Positions 1 through 8,284 of a DNA stretch of 56,260 bases are shown in pieces. A model generated the notes under the pieces. That model was not told where the DNA came from. It was given only the letters and a program-made list of their open reading frames with translations, and did not search any database. A program made the translations under genes and the position numbers. The DNA is from Pirellulales bacterium (lineage in GTDB: Bacteria; Planctomycetota; Planctomycetia; Pirellulales; Thermoguttaceae): assembly GCA_016931995.1 (NCBI GenBank), contig JAFGDS010000102.1, positions 64,001-120,260 of the forward strand, in the 5' to 3' direction. Position 1 is the first letter of the stretch; the number at the start of each line of letters is the position of its first letter.

Positions 1-76
1 TGGCCAGCAGGTTGTAGCACGTGCGGGCTCCGTGCCGCAACAGGCGATAAGCGGTCTTCTTTGGTGCGTGTATCAT
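1..76 (-). CDS. Partial CDS, N-terminal 25 codons of an unrecognised protein
   Basis: An ATG on the minus strand (bases 74-76) is preceded by a good AGGAG Shine-Dalgarno about 10 bases upstream, and the frame stays open to the window edge. The visible peptide begins MIHAPKKTAYRLLRHGARTC and is basic. Only 22 bases separate it from the sulfotransferase stop, so it is probably the next gene of the same polysaccharide operon. The fragment is too short to name a family. Confidence 0.55.
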   Translation of the reverse strand, partial: MIHAPKKTAYRLLRHGARTCYNLLA

Positions 77-98
77 GGGGCTACTCCTTCTCCAGCGA

Positions 99-926
99 TC
101 AGAAGTCCGCCGGTTTTCCGGCATATTCGAGGAGCGCGCGGGCCTCGCCGGCCACCATGTCGGTGACGTACTGGCGCGTCATTCGGTCCCATTTTGGGCG
201 TGCCGGCACGGCCACTCGCATATGTCTGCGCAAATAGGACCTTACGGCCGCTGGAATCGTCTTCTTGACGTAGCCCGCACCAGGCACGCGGCGCGCCGCG
301 GTGAGCCAAGACGAATCCATGTCGTGATCGCGCGAACGGTTTCGCGGGCGGCACGCGTCGGGGAACAGAAACGTCTCCTCCGCGCCAACCAGACGGCAGC
401 ATTCGGCCAAAAAATGTTGCGGATCGGTTCGATAATCCTCGAAAAAGAGCACGTGGATCTGCTCGTCGGGGAAATAGTCGCGATAGGCACTAATGCACTT
501 CCAGAAAAGGCTCCCCTCGGTCACTGGAAGATACTCGCGGACGGCCCGGGCAAAGCAGCGAGGCATCGGGTGGGCCGAATGAAGGCATTGGAGATAGTCC
601 GACTCGATGCGATCCAACGGGTGACGCACGACGTAGAGGATCTGGGCGCGGGGCAGGGCCTCGGCGATTCGCCTCGGCGTTTGCGGGCAGGACACCACCC
701 GGGAATACATGGGGCTGACGTCGCCGATCGCGCGGGTGCGCTCCGTCGTGGTGAAAAAGGAGGAATACCAGTCCCAGCCCTTTTCGTAGGCCGAATCGAG
801 ACTGAAAAAGTTTGGCTCCTTCGGCTCGCACATCGCGATCTGGGGATGCTGCCTCAACAGATCCCATAGGCTCGTCGTGCCGGACTTCGAGGCGCCGATG
901 ATCAGGAAGGTGGGTTCAACGGGCAT
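99..926 (-). CDS. Sulfotransferase (PAPS-dependent)
   Basis: This 275-residue protein should transfer sulfate from PAPS to a sugar hydroxyl, here probably on a polysaccharide or its lipid-linked precursor. The 5'-phosphosulfate loop is visible as GASKSGTT at residues 11-18. The 3'-phosphate site is YVVRHPLDRIESDY around residues 98-111, with Arg101 and Ser109 as the expected contacts. The start MPVEPTF at 926 is chosen because the P-loop normally lies within the first 20 residues; a longer frame adds 66 non-conserved residues. The start lies inside the 3' end of the flippase gene (25-base overlap), so the two are probably translationally coupled. The acceptor cannot be told from sequence. Confidence 0.88.
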   Translation of the reverse strand: MPVEPTFLIIGASKSGTTSLWDLLRQHPQIAMCEPKEPNFFSLDSAYEKGWDWYSSFFTTTERTRAIGDVSPMYSRVVSCPQTPRRIAEALPRAQILYVVRHPLDRIESDYLQCLHSAHPMPRCFARAVREYLPVTEGSLFWKCISAYRDYFPDEQIHVLFFEDYRTDPQHFLAECCRLVGAEETFLFPDACRPRNRSRDHDMDSSWLTAARRVPGAGYVKKTIPAAVRSYLRRHMRVAVPARPKWDRMTRQYVTDMVAGEARALLEYAGKPADF

Positions 927-2470
927 GGAGCTTGGCTCATGGATACAGGAACGAGGGGCGAAGGCGCGACGGGCAAGGAAACCGCGGGTCGGAACAGGCT
1001 GCTCAAGGCCACCGTGTCGGCGAACCACTTTCTCCCTCCGGGCAGAAGCACCGACAGAAGGAAATAAATTGCGATGTAAAGTCCGAGGCCCAGCACGATC
1101 CGCCACACCAGCGCCCCGGGCCATTGGGGTGCATGCGTGATTGCCAGCAGCCCAAGGCCGGCCAGAAGCGACGCCGCGGCGGGGCGCGCGATCACCCGGA
1201 CCAAATCTCGCATCCGAACGGGGCTTCCGTGCAAAGCGTAGGCCAGTTGCAGCGGGCGCATGGCCACGGTCGCGACGCTATAGGCGAGGGCCATTCCCAA
1301 GGCGCCCCAAGGCAGTCCGGCGAGGAAGGCCAGGACTGTGACGGCGGAGCTGACGAACGTGCAACGAAGCTGGCGCTGCGTGTGACCCAACGGGACGAAG
1401 ATCCATCCGGTGCTCACGTTGAGCGTGCCCACGAAGGCAGCCGGCGCCAACGCCAGGAAGAGGGGCGCCGCCGCAAGCCACTGCGACCCGAGCACGAGGC
1501 CCACCAATTCACGAGCCAAAACGGCCGTGGCGACGACCACGGGCATTCCCATTGTTGCGACGAACGACATGGCCTTGCCGTAGGCGGCCCGATATCGGAC
1601 CGGCTCGTTTTGGAGGCGGCTAAGCGCAGGGATCATCACGTCCGAAAGCGGGGCGTTGATCTGGGTGATGGGCAAGAGCAGCAGTTGGTACGCTTTTGAA
1701 TAGAGCCCCAGCGGGACGGCGCCCCAGGTAATGCCAAGCAGCACGTTGTCGAGATTACGACACCCGTAGATCAACAGATTTCCGGCCGTGAGATGGCCGC
1801 CGAAGCGAACCATCGCTCGCACTCCGGATCGGCGCGACGGAGGCCCTGGGCGCCAACCGCTGGCGCACCAGACCGCGATCGTATTGGCCAGTGCCGAAAC
1901 GACGGGAACGCATACCAGGGCCCAATAGCCACCGCCGAGCACCGCCACGACGATTCCCACCGCGATGCCGGCGGTGGAGGAGCCCACGCTGATGAGGGCC
2001 AGCGCGGAGAACCGCATTTGCCGTTGCAACAAGGCCTGAGGTTGAGCCGACGCGCCGCCCAGCACGAACGTGCCGGCCAACGCCAGCGTGATGGGCAGCA
2101 ACTCGGATCGGCCATACAGCCAGGCCAGGATGGGAGCCAGCGCGGCGACGCACCCTGCCAGTGCCACGCCCAAGGCCACGTTAATCCAAAAAAGCGTGCT
2201 GAGCTGTTGATGGTTGATTTGGCTGCGTTGGACGGTGGCCATCGACAGGCCGGCGTCTTTGAAGATGCCCATCAAGCCCGTCACGGCGGTCACCATGGCG
2301 ACCAGGCCAAAACACTCCGGCACCAGCAGCCTTGCCAGAATGACCGTCGCGCCAAGCTGCAAGAAAAATTTCGCGGCCTGAGCGCCGACCGTAACCACCC
2401 CACCCTGAACCGAACGTTGCTTCAGGTCGGCGTGAGAGCAGTCGTTGTTGAAGGAGGGTTCGTACCCCAT
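902..2470 (-). CDS. Polysaccharide flippase, MOP superfamily (WzxC/PST-like)
   Basis: A membrane protein of about 522 residues with roughly a dozen hydrophobic segments, resembling lipid-linked oligosaccharide flippases. The N-terminal block LKQRSVQGGVVTVGAQ followed by alternating hydrophobic helices is typical of the family. It would move undecaprenyl-linked repeat units across the inner membrane. The start is uncertain: Met at 2470 (MGYEPSFNND) fits usual N-terminal lengths, an upstream Met at 2548 is also in frame, and neither has a convincing Shine-Dalgarno. It overlaps the sulfotransferase downstream and faces the Wzz-like gene across a shared upstream region. Confidence 0.85.
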   Translation of the reverse strand: MGYEPSFNNDCSHADLKQRSVQGGVVTVGAQAAKFFLQLGATVILARLLVPECFGLVAMVTAVTGLMGIFKDAGLSMATVQRSQINHQQLSTLFWINVALGVALAGCVAALAPILAWLYGRSELLPITLALAGTFVLGGASAQPQALLQRQMRFSALALISVGSSTAGIAVGIVVAVLGGGYWALVCVPVVSALANTIAVWCASGWRPGPPSRRSGVRAMVRFGGHLTAGNLLIYGCRNLDNVLLGITWGAVPLGLYSKAYQLLLLPITQINAPLSDVMIPALSRLQNEPVRYRAAYGKAMSFVATMGMPVVVATAVLARELVGLVLGSQWLAAAPLFLALAPAAFVGTLNVSTGWIFVPLGHTQRQLRCTFVSSAVTVLAFLAGLPWGALGMALAYSVATVAMRPLQLAYALHGSPVRMRDLVRVIARPAAASLLAGLGLLAITHAPQWPGALVWRIVLGLGLYIAIYFLLSVLLPGGRKWFADTVALSSLFRPAVSLPVAPSPLVPVSMSQAPCPLNPPS

Positions 2471-2944
2471 AGATGGCTTGTTTCTGCGTGGTACGGTGTG
2501 CCGGTTTGGCGCATGATGGTCGGAATACGGTTTTCCATTTCTGCCCATCCGTTCATGCTTCGCGCCATGGGTAGTTAGCGGCGCGCAGCCTCACGGTCAG
2601 GACCTCACCCCACAAAATAGCCACGAAAATTGGATCGGCAGTTATTACAGGTGTTTGTGCAACCTTCTTAAAACAGGCGCCCCAGGGCGATTTTTCGGAT
2701 TGCGTGCTACGCGCCGGATTCAGCGGTCATACCGGTTGTGGTGAAACCAACGTCTGGCTTCCACGATCCGAGGCAAGAGTTACCGGGACATTTGACAACG
2801 TTTCACCCGATCGGCGTATCGTGTGAGAGTGGAAGACGGGCCAGTTGCCGGGGGTCGAATCGGCGCAAAGTGTTCTTGTAAGGTAAAGTTGGAAGATTTT
2901 ACGCGGTACGGATTACCCCCCGGTCTCGATCGCGCGTCGATTCC
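2471..2944. promoter_or_regulatory. Divergent upstream region of two polysaccharide operons, candidate promoter
   Basis: This 474-base gap separates the minus-strand flippase/sulfotransferase operon from the plus-strand Wzz-like operon, so both promoters should lie here. A TTGACA at 2792-2797 is followed, 19 bases on, by TATCGT at 2817-2822. The spacing is long and the -10 is a partial match, so this is only a candidate for the plus strand. No open frame worth calling and no large repeat was seen. Confidence 0.3.
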
Positions 2945-5239
2945 ATGTCACTGACCAGTGTCAAGCCGTTGCACTCGAAGCTGCCCCGCCCGTTGCCGAC
3001 GGGCGAGATGACCGGGTTGGGTGAGCGCGTTACGCCCGTTGACGAGCTTGTGCCGAATCTTCCGCCTCCGCTTCTGGGGCTGAATCTATCGGGCTTGCTT
3101 CACGCGTTTCGCCGGCATTGGCGGGCGGCAGTGACGCTGGGGCTGCTGTGCGGTCTGGTTTCAGGGGCGACGGCCTGGCTGGTGCGCGCGCCGCGATACA
3201 CGGCCGTTTCATTGGTGCGCATTGCCGAAAAGGAACCGTCGCTGGTGTTCGGCGGTTCGCGCGGCGGCGGCAACGGGGATTTCGGCGTCTACAAGCGAAC
3301 GCAGCAACAGCTTCTCATGAGCCTGCCGAATTTAAAGGACGCTCTTGAGAAACCCGAGATTGCGCAACTGCCGCTCATCCGAAACCAACGAGCCCCGGTC
3401 ACGTGGCTCACCAACGAACTGACGGTGAGATTTCCCGATGGGGCCGAAGTGATGCGGGTTAGCTTGGAAGGCAAGTATCCCCAGGACCTTATCGACATCG
3501 TCAACAGCATCGTCGAATCCTACATGACTCGCGTTCGGCGAGTCGAGCGCGAGGAGCAGGAGCAATGCCTTGCCGATCTGGACCGCATCTACACCGAGAA
3601 GCAGGCGGAGGCGCGAGACAGGCGAACGGCGCTTTTGAACATGACCCGGCAGCTCGAAACGGCCTCCGGCGGAAGCCGCTCGCCGGGGCGTGAAGCCGTC
3701 TTGCGTCAATTCGTCGAGTTGAAGCGGGAACTTTATCGGCACGAGCTTGAAATCCAGCGCAAACAGAGCGAACTGGCCGCGCACGCCGCCACGGCGGACA
3801 CGCTGACCGCCGCGGACGTCGCGGACGTGGAGCTCGACACATTCGCCCAATCCGACGCCGAGGTCATTCGTCTTCGGCGGCAACTGGAGGACATTCGCTT
3901 CCGCGAGGCTCGGACGCGAGCCATCGTCCAGCCGACGTCGATTGCCCCGTTTACCGAAGGGCATTCTCGCGCCGCCGCCGAGACCGAGGGGCTCCTTCAT
4001 AAACGCTATGCCGAACTTCGGGAACAATTAGTCTGCTCCCGGAGGGCGGCGGCTCTCAATAAAATCCGCGAGTTGCGGACGCAAACCGGCATCCTCCTCG
4101 GATTGAAACGGCAACTGGAAGAAGACTTGGAAAAACAGCACGGCCAGTTGCAGGATGAGGGCGATTCGTCGGGCGATCTCAAGATGGCCATCGACGTTGA
4201 GATGAACCGTTCCGAGCTGGAGCAACTCGACCAACTGCTAAGCCGCATCGCCGGAGACCGGGAAAGACTCAAGATCGAGAGCGAGGCCGCGTCGCGGGTC
4301 AAGGTGGTCCAGTCAGCTCAGGTGCTCTCCGGCGGCGATCGTCAGACCCGATGGTTCCTCATCATGCTCGTCATGGTGTTGGGCGCGTCACTGCCGATTG
4401 GGTGTATCGTCGCATGGGATGCCCGGAAGCAACTAGTCAATTCCACGACCGACGTTTCGTCCCGGCTGGGCCTGAACGTCCTGGGCGTTTTACCGGACGT
4501 CTCTCCGTGGCCGATTGGCCACGGGGCCGCGACTGCCGGGGTACCCGCGACCGACGAGCCGGAGCTCATCCAATGCGTCGACAACATGATCGTGACCCTG
4601 TTGCACGAGGCAGACCATGGAGGGAAGCGAGTTATCCTCGTGTGCAGCGCCGTGGAGGACGAAGGCAAGACGATGGTGGCCACTGAGCTTGCCTTGGGGT
4701 TTGCGAGAACCGGACATCGCACCGCCTTGGTGGATTTCGACTTGAGGATGCCCACGCTTGACGCGCATTTCGGCGTTGCCGCGGAACCCGGCGTGTCCGA
4801 CGTGCTCCGCGGCGAGAACGAAGCCATCGACGCGATGCAAGGAGGCATCGTCGAGAACCTTTGGCTTCTGACGGCCGGACGCCGCGACGCCCGCGCGCAA
4901 AGCGCCTTGGCCCAGGGAGGAGCTGGCGCGCTGTTGGACCAGCTTCGGGCCATATTCGACTTTGTCGTGGTTCTGGGCGGTTCGATCGTCCCCGTGGCCG
5001 ACACCCGATTGCTCAGCCAGAGCGCAGACACGGTCGTCCTCTCCATCGAACGTTACGCGAGTCGGATACCGAACGTATCGGCCGCCTGCAAGATACTGGC
5101 CGGCTTGGGCGTTTGTGCACATGACGCGGTCGTTGCCGATGCACCCGCCGCCGTCACTTCTCACACAAATCGACATCAAACCCGTGGGCTTCCGCCGTCT
5201 CAACAGTGTGCCGACCGCCGCGCCCAGAACTGCCCCTGA
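2945..5239 (+). CDS. Wzz/BY-kinase-like chain-length protein with degenerate ATPase site
   Basis: The 764-residue protein has Wzc-like layout: a first membrane segment near 58-80, a long periplasmic region rich in charged coiled coil (about 195-440), a second membrane segment near 468-490, and a cytoplasmic ATPase-like domain. In that domain Walker A reads SAVEDEGKT near 566-574, keeping the GKT. The A' motif VDFDLRMP is present. The Walker B position, normally a DxPP-type sequence, reads VVVLGGS near 672-678 and lacks the acidic residue. The C-terminal tail (about 60 residues) contains no tyrosine. It probably regulates chain length but may not be an active tyrosine kinase. It heads a plus-strand operon with the WecA-like gene 9 bases downstream. 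Confidence 0.85.
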   Translation: MSLTSVKPLHSKLPRPLPTGEMTGLGERVTPVDELVPNLPPPLLGLNLSGLLHAFRRHWRAAVTLGLLCGLVSGATAWLVRAPRYTAVSLVRIAEKEPSLVFGGSRGGGNGDFGVYKRTQQQLLMSLPNLKDALEKPEIAQLPLIRNQRAPVTWLTNELTVRFPDGAEVMRVSLEGKYPQDLIDIVNSIVESYMTRVRRVEREEQEQCLADLDRIYTEKQAEARDRRTALLNMTRQLETASGGSRSPGREAVLRQFVELKRELYRHELEIQRKQSELAAHAATADTLTAADVADVELDTFAQSDAEVIRLRRQLEDIRFREARTRAIVQPTSIAPFTEGHSRAAAETEGLLHKRYAELREQLVCSRRAAALNKIRELRTQTGILLGLKRQLEEDLEKQHGQLQDEGDSSGDLKMAIDVEMNRSELEQLDQLLSRIAGDRERLKIESEAASRVKVVQSAQVLSGGDRQTRWFLIMLVMVLGASLPIGCIVAWDARKQLVNSTTDVSSRLGLNVLGVLPDVSPWPIGHGAATAGVPATDEPELIQCVDNMIVTLLHEADHGGKRVILVCSAVEDEGKTMVATELALGFARTGHRTALVDFDLRMPTLDAHFGVAAEPGVSDVLRGENEAIDAMQGGIVENLWLLTAGRRDARAQSALAQGGAGALLDQLRAIFDFVVVLGGSIVPVADTRLLSQSADTVVLSIERYASRIPNVSAACKILAGLGVCAHDAVVADAPAAVTSHTNRHQTRGLPPSQQCADRRAQNCP

Positions 5240-5248
5240 GACGACAAC

Positions 5249-6733
5249 ATGACGCTAATCACTTTGGCCGCGATTGGTCTTGTCACGTATCTCGTCGCGT
5301 CCGTGCTGTCGACGGTGATCGCGTCGCTTGCGTCACGCGTTGGATTCGTCGACCGGCCGGATGGCAACCGCAAGATCCATAAGAATCCGACGCCCCTGGG
5401 CGGAGGACTCGCCCTTTTTTTGACCGTCGCGATCGCGATTGTCCTTCTGCGCGTCGTGCCGAATCCGTGGCAACAAAAGCTGGTCGAGGCCGGCTTGTGG
5501 TTGTGGCCATGGCTGGCCGGCGGCGGAGCGATTCTCTTTCTCGGAACGATCGACGACCGCTGGGCCCTGCGCGCCTGGCAGAAGCTGGCCGGCCAATTGA
5601 TGGTCGCATCATGCCTGGTTGCCTTTCTCCCGATGGTTCAGAGCCTTGAGTTATTGGGGTATCGGGTGGAACTCGGCGTGCTGGCTCTGCCCGTGACGCT
5701 GCTTTGGCTGGCGGTTACTACCAATTCCATGAATTTGCTAGACGGCATCGACGGTGCGGCGGCCGTAGTGGGCCTGATTCTGGCAGCGACCGTGGCGGCC
5801 GTAGCCGTCGTCCATGGGCACGTGATCGTCGCGCTGGTGGGCGTGCTGTTCGCCGCCAGCCTGTATGGTTTTCTGCGGCACAATTTCCCGCCGGCCCGGA
5901 TCTTTCTCGGAGACGGCGGAGCCATGCTGATTGGATTGCTGCTCGGCGCGCTGACGCTTCTCGCCTCGCACCAGGAGTCGGGAACGGTCGCCGTGATTGG
6001 CCCGTTGGCGATTTGGACGGTGCCGCTCTTGGACACGACAATCGCCGTCTGCCGCCGAGCGTTCGGAGGACGCGGCATCTTCAAGCCGGACCGCGACCAC
6101 CTGCCACACCGCCTCATGGCGCTGTTTAGCTGCAACCGCCATGCTCTGGGCTGGCTGGCCGCTTTTTGCTTGGCGCCATCGATTGCGGCAATACTCGGCG
6201 CCCTCCTGATGAGTGACGTTGTGGGAATCCTCGGCGCGCTTGGCCTTGTCGGTTTTCTTGTGTCGACGCGGATGTTCGGACACGCGGAACTGTTGGCGGC
6301 AACAAGGCGGCTCAAGAGCCTGGGCCAATCACTTTTTCAGACGCCGCCTGGGACAATTGTTGACGCGGGCCAGGAGGGCACCCCGGCACTCAATGCTGGA
6401 CAATGGGGATCGATCTGGTCTGCCCTTCTTGGTTCCGCAGTCCGATTTGACTGGAGCGAGGTCAGCCTGGCGGAGAAAACACCCATCAGGCGGAAAGGCT
6501 ATCGTGCGGCATGGACCTCTTCCCAATCCACGACGGGCGATCCGCGTTGGCGGGTCGATTTGCCCGTGATGGTGGCCGGCCACGTCGTCGGGCACGTCAC
6601 GGTCACCAGCACACGGAACCGCAACGAGGCGTCCCGGGACATCCAGGCACTGTTGGGCCTGCTGGCGTCATTCGAGACGCAGTCGCTTGAGGCGGCAGAG
6701 ACGCTGGCGCCGGTCTGCCTGCAACGGGAATAG
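5249..6733 (+). CDS. Undecaprenyl-phosphate sugar-1-phosphate transferase (WecA/TagO-like)
   Basis: A polytopic inner-membrane enzyme of the polyprenyl-phosphate HexNAc-1-P transferase family. It starts repeat-unit synthesis by moving a sugar-1-phosphate from a UDP-sugar to undecaprenyl phosphate. Family signatures are visible: DDRWALRAWQKLAGQ around 101-115, NLLDGIDG around 161-168, FLGDGG around 218-223 and PDRDHLPHR around 280-288. The family usually ends near 350 residues; here a soluble tail of about 140 residues (355-494) follows, of no domain I recognise. It is followed after 327 bases by two glycosyltransferases. The sugar specificity is unknown. Confidence 0.9.
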   Translation: MTLITLAAIGLVTYLVASVLSTVIASLASRVGFVDRPDGNRKIHKNPTPLGGGLALFLTVAIAIVLLRVVPNPWQQKLVEAGLWLWPWLAGGGAILFLGTIDDRWALRAWQKLAGQLMVASCLVAFLPMVQSLELLGYRVELGVLALPVTLLWLAVTTNSMNLLDGIDGAAAVVGLILAATVAAVAVVHGHVIVALVGVLFAASLYGFLRHNFPPARIFLGDGGAMLIGLLLGALTLLASHQESGTVAVIGPLAIWTVPLLDTTIAVCRRAFGGRGIFKPDRDHLPHRLMALFSCNRHALGWLAAFCLAPSIAAILGALLMSDVVGILGALGLVGFLVSTRMFGHAELLAATRRLKSLGQSLFQTPPGTIVDAGQEGTPALNAGQWGSIWSALLGSAVRFDWSEVSLAEKTPIRRKGYRAAWTSSQSTTGDPRWRVDLPVMVAGHVVGHVTVTSTRNRNEASRDIQALLGLLASFETQSLEAAETLAPVCLQRE

Positions 6734-7060
6734 GGCTTCCGCCGAAGGTGACGATCGTCACATCAAAGCGGAAGTCGCACCGGGCTGCGTGATATTCTCC
6801 CCGACGCATCATCGCCTGAGGTCCGGAATAACCTACTGTCTTTTGTAAGGATTACGGCTCACTTTATTACCGCATTGCGCCTCGCGCCCGATCAGCCTGC
6901 ACGTTCGTCGTCGTTGGCGCATGTCCGTCGAGCCCAAATGACACCCTCCGAAGAGCATCACGCCTACTGCCCGCGTATTCCCGCCGAGCGCGGAAAAGAA
7001 TCCCCCCGACCTTGGCCAAATCCACATTGGATTCCGGCTTCATTCTGAAAACATGCTCGC
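6734..7060. other. Gap between WecA-like gene and first glycosyltransferase
   Basis: This 327-base stretch has no convincing gene. The sequence has shorter AT-richer patches near 6830-6870 that could hold a promoter for the glycosyltransferase pair, but no good -35/-10 pair or terminator was recognised. The repeat families found elsewhere in the window are absent here. Confidence 0.4.
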
Positions 7061-8281
7061 ATGTGCCCCACTCTGTTTGCTCCCTCTGACGTTCGCCCGA
7101 CGCGACGTCCGTCCGTGCGACGACGTCCGCGAGTGCTATTCGTCGAGAGCTACCCTCACGTTCTCTACGGACAACAGCGGACCATGCTCTCGATCGTGGA
7201 ACGCTTGTCCCGGGAGCGCGTGCAGCCGCTGGTGGGCGTCACGGGGAGCGGGCCCTTCGTGGATGCCATTGACCGACTCGGTGTGGATCTGCTGCGGTTT
7301 GACTATCCGTCGCTGCTGGCCGCCTATGGTGGAGCCGTCTACCGCTATCGCGGCTTGAAGTGGGCACGGATGGTCTGGCAGGTTGCCCAATACGTGCTCC
7401 GTGCGCGTCATCAGCTTCAAGAGCAGAAGATCTCTGCGGTCTTTTGCAACGACCTGCGGGGCCTATTGACCGTCGGGCTGGCGGCGCGATCGTTGTCCAT
7501 TCCGGTGATGATCTGGGACAAGCTCGACCGGCCTCACGGCTGGCTCGATTGGCTTGAACTGCCTTTGGCCAACGAGACCGTCGTCATCTCGGAGGCCGTG
7601 AAGACGAAATTCCCGCGCTGGCAGCTTCACGCGTATCGCCAGCGACTGCGTACCATCTCGAATGGTGTGGACCTGGCCCGGTTCGACGTCGCTTGCGACA
7701 TACGGCGCGAACTGGGACTTAGCGACAGGGATCTCGTCGTGGCGATCGTCGGAACGATCACCGAAAGAAAGGGGCACGATCGGATTCTGGACGTGCTGCC
7801 GGAGCTTGTGGCCAGGGTGCCCAACGTCGTGTTGCTCGTCGTCGGCTCGGTGTCCCATTCGGGCGAAGACCTGGAATACTTCAACCGTCTTCCCAATCGC
7901 GACCATCCGAGGGCGTGGTTTCTCGGGATGCGCAACGACGTCCCCCAGATCATGCAATCGGCCGACGTCCTGGTGGCCCCGTCTCGCTATGAAGGGATGG
8001 GGCGCGTAGTGCTGGAAGCAATGGCATGCGGGAAACCGGTCGTGGGAGCTCGTGCCGGCGGCATCCAAGAGGTCATCCTGCACAAAGAAACCGGATTGCT
8101 CTTCAACGGAGACGACCGGGAGGAGCTTCTTGGGAGCCTTGTGCGATTGTGCGAGTCGCGCTTGCTTCGAGAGCGGATGGGGCAAGCGGGCCGAGCGCGC
8201 GTGGAGCAGTCTTACGAACAAAATACCCAGTTGGACGCGGTTCTCGCCGTTCTCCAAGAAATGATGAATACCAAGGGGTAG
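7061..8281 (+). CDS. Glycosyltransferase, GT4 family (GT-B fold)
   Basis: A 406-residue retaining glycosyltransferase of GT-B fold, expected to add a sugar to the lipid-linked repeat unit on the cytoplasmic face. The N-terminal domain opens with RVLFVESYPHVLYGQQRTML. The C-terminal nucleotide-sugar domain carries VAIVGTITERKGHDR and SRYEGMGRVVLEAMACGKP (about 308-326), the E-x7-E donor-binding pattern of the family. The start at 7061 gives 22 residues before the first strand; no strong Shine-Dalgarno is visible. The next glycosyltransferase begins 3 bases after its stop, so the two are co-transcribed. Confidence 0.88.
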   Translation: MCPTLFAPSDVRPTRRPSVRRRPRVLFVESYPHVLYGQQRTMLSIVERLSRERVQPLVGVTGSGPFVDAIDRLGVDLLRFDYPSLLAAYGGAVYRYRGLKWARMVWQVAQYVLRARHQLQEQKISAVFCNDLRGLLTVGLAARSLSIPVMIWDKLDRPHGWLDWLELPLANETVVISEAVKTKFPRWQLHAYRQRLRTISNGVDLARFDVACDIRRELGLSDRDLVVAIVGTITERKGHDRILDVLPELVARVPNVVLLVVGSVSHSGEDLEYFNRLPNRDHPRAWFLGMRNDVPQIMQSADVLVAPSRYEGMGRVVLEAMACGKPVVGARAGGIQEVILHKETGLLFNGDDREELLGSLVRLCESRLLRERMGQAGRARVEQSYEQNTQLDAVLAVLQEMMNTKG

Positions 8282-8284
8282 GAC

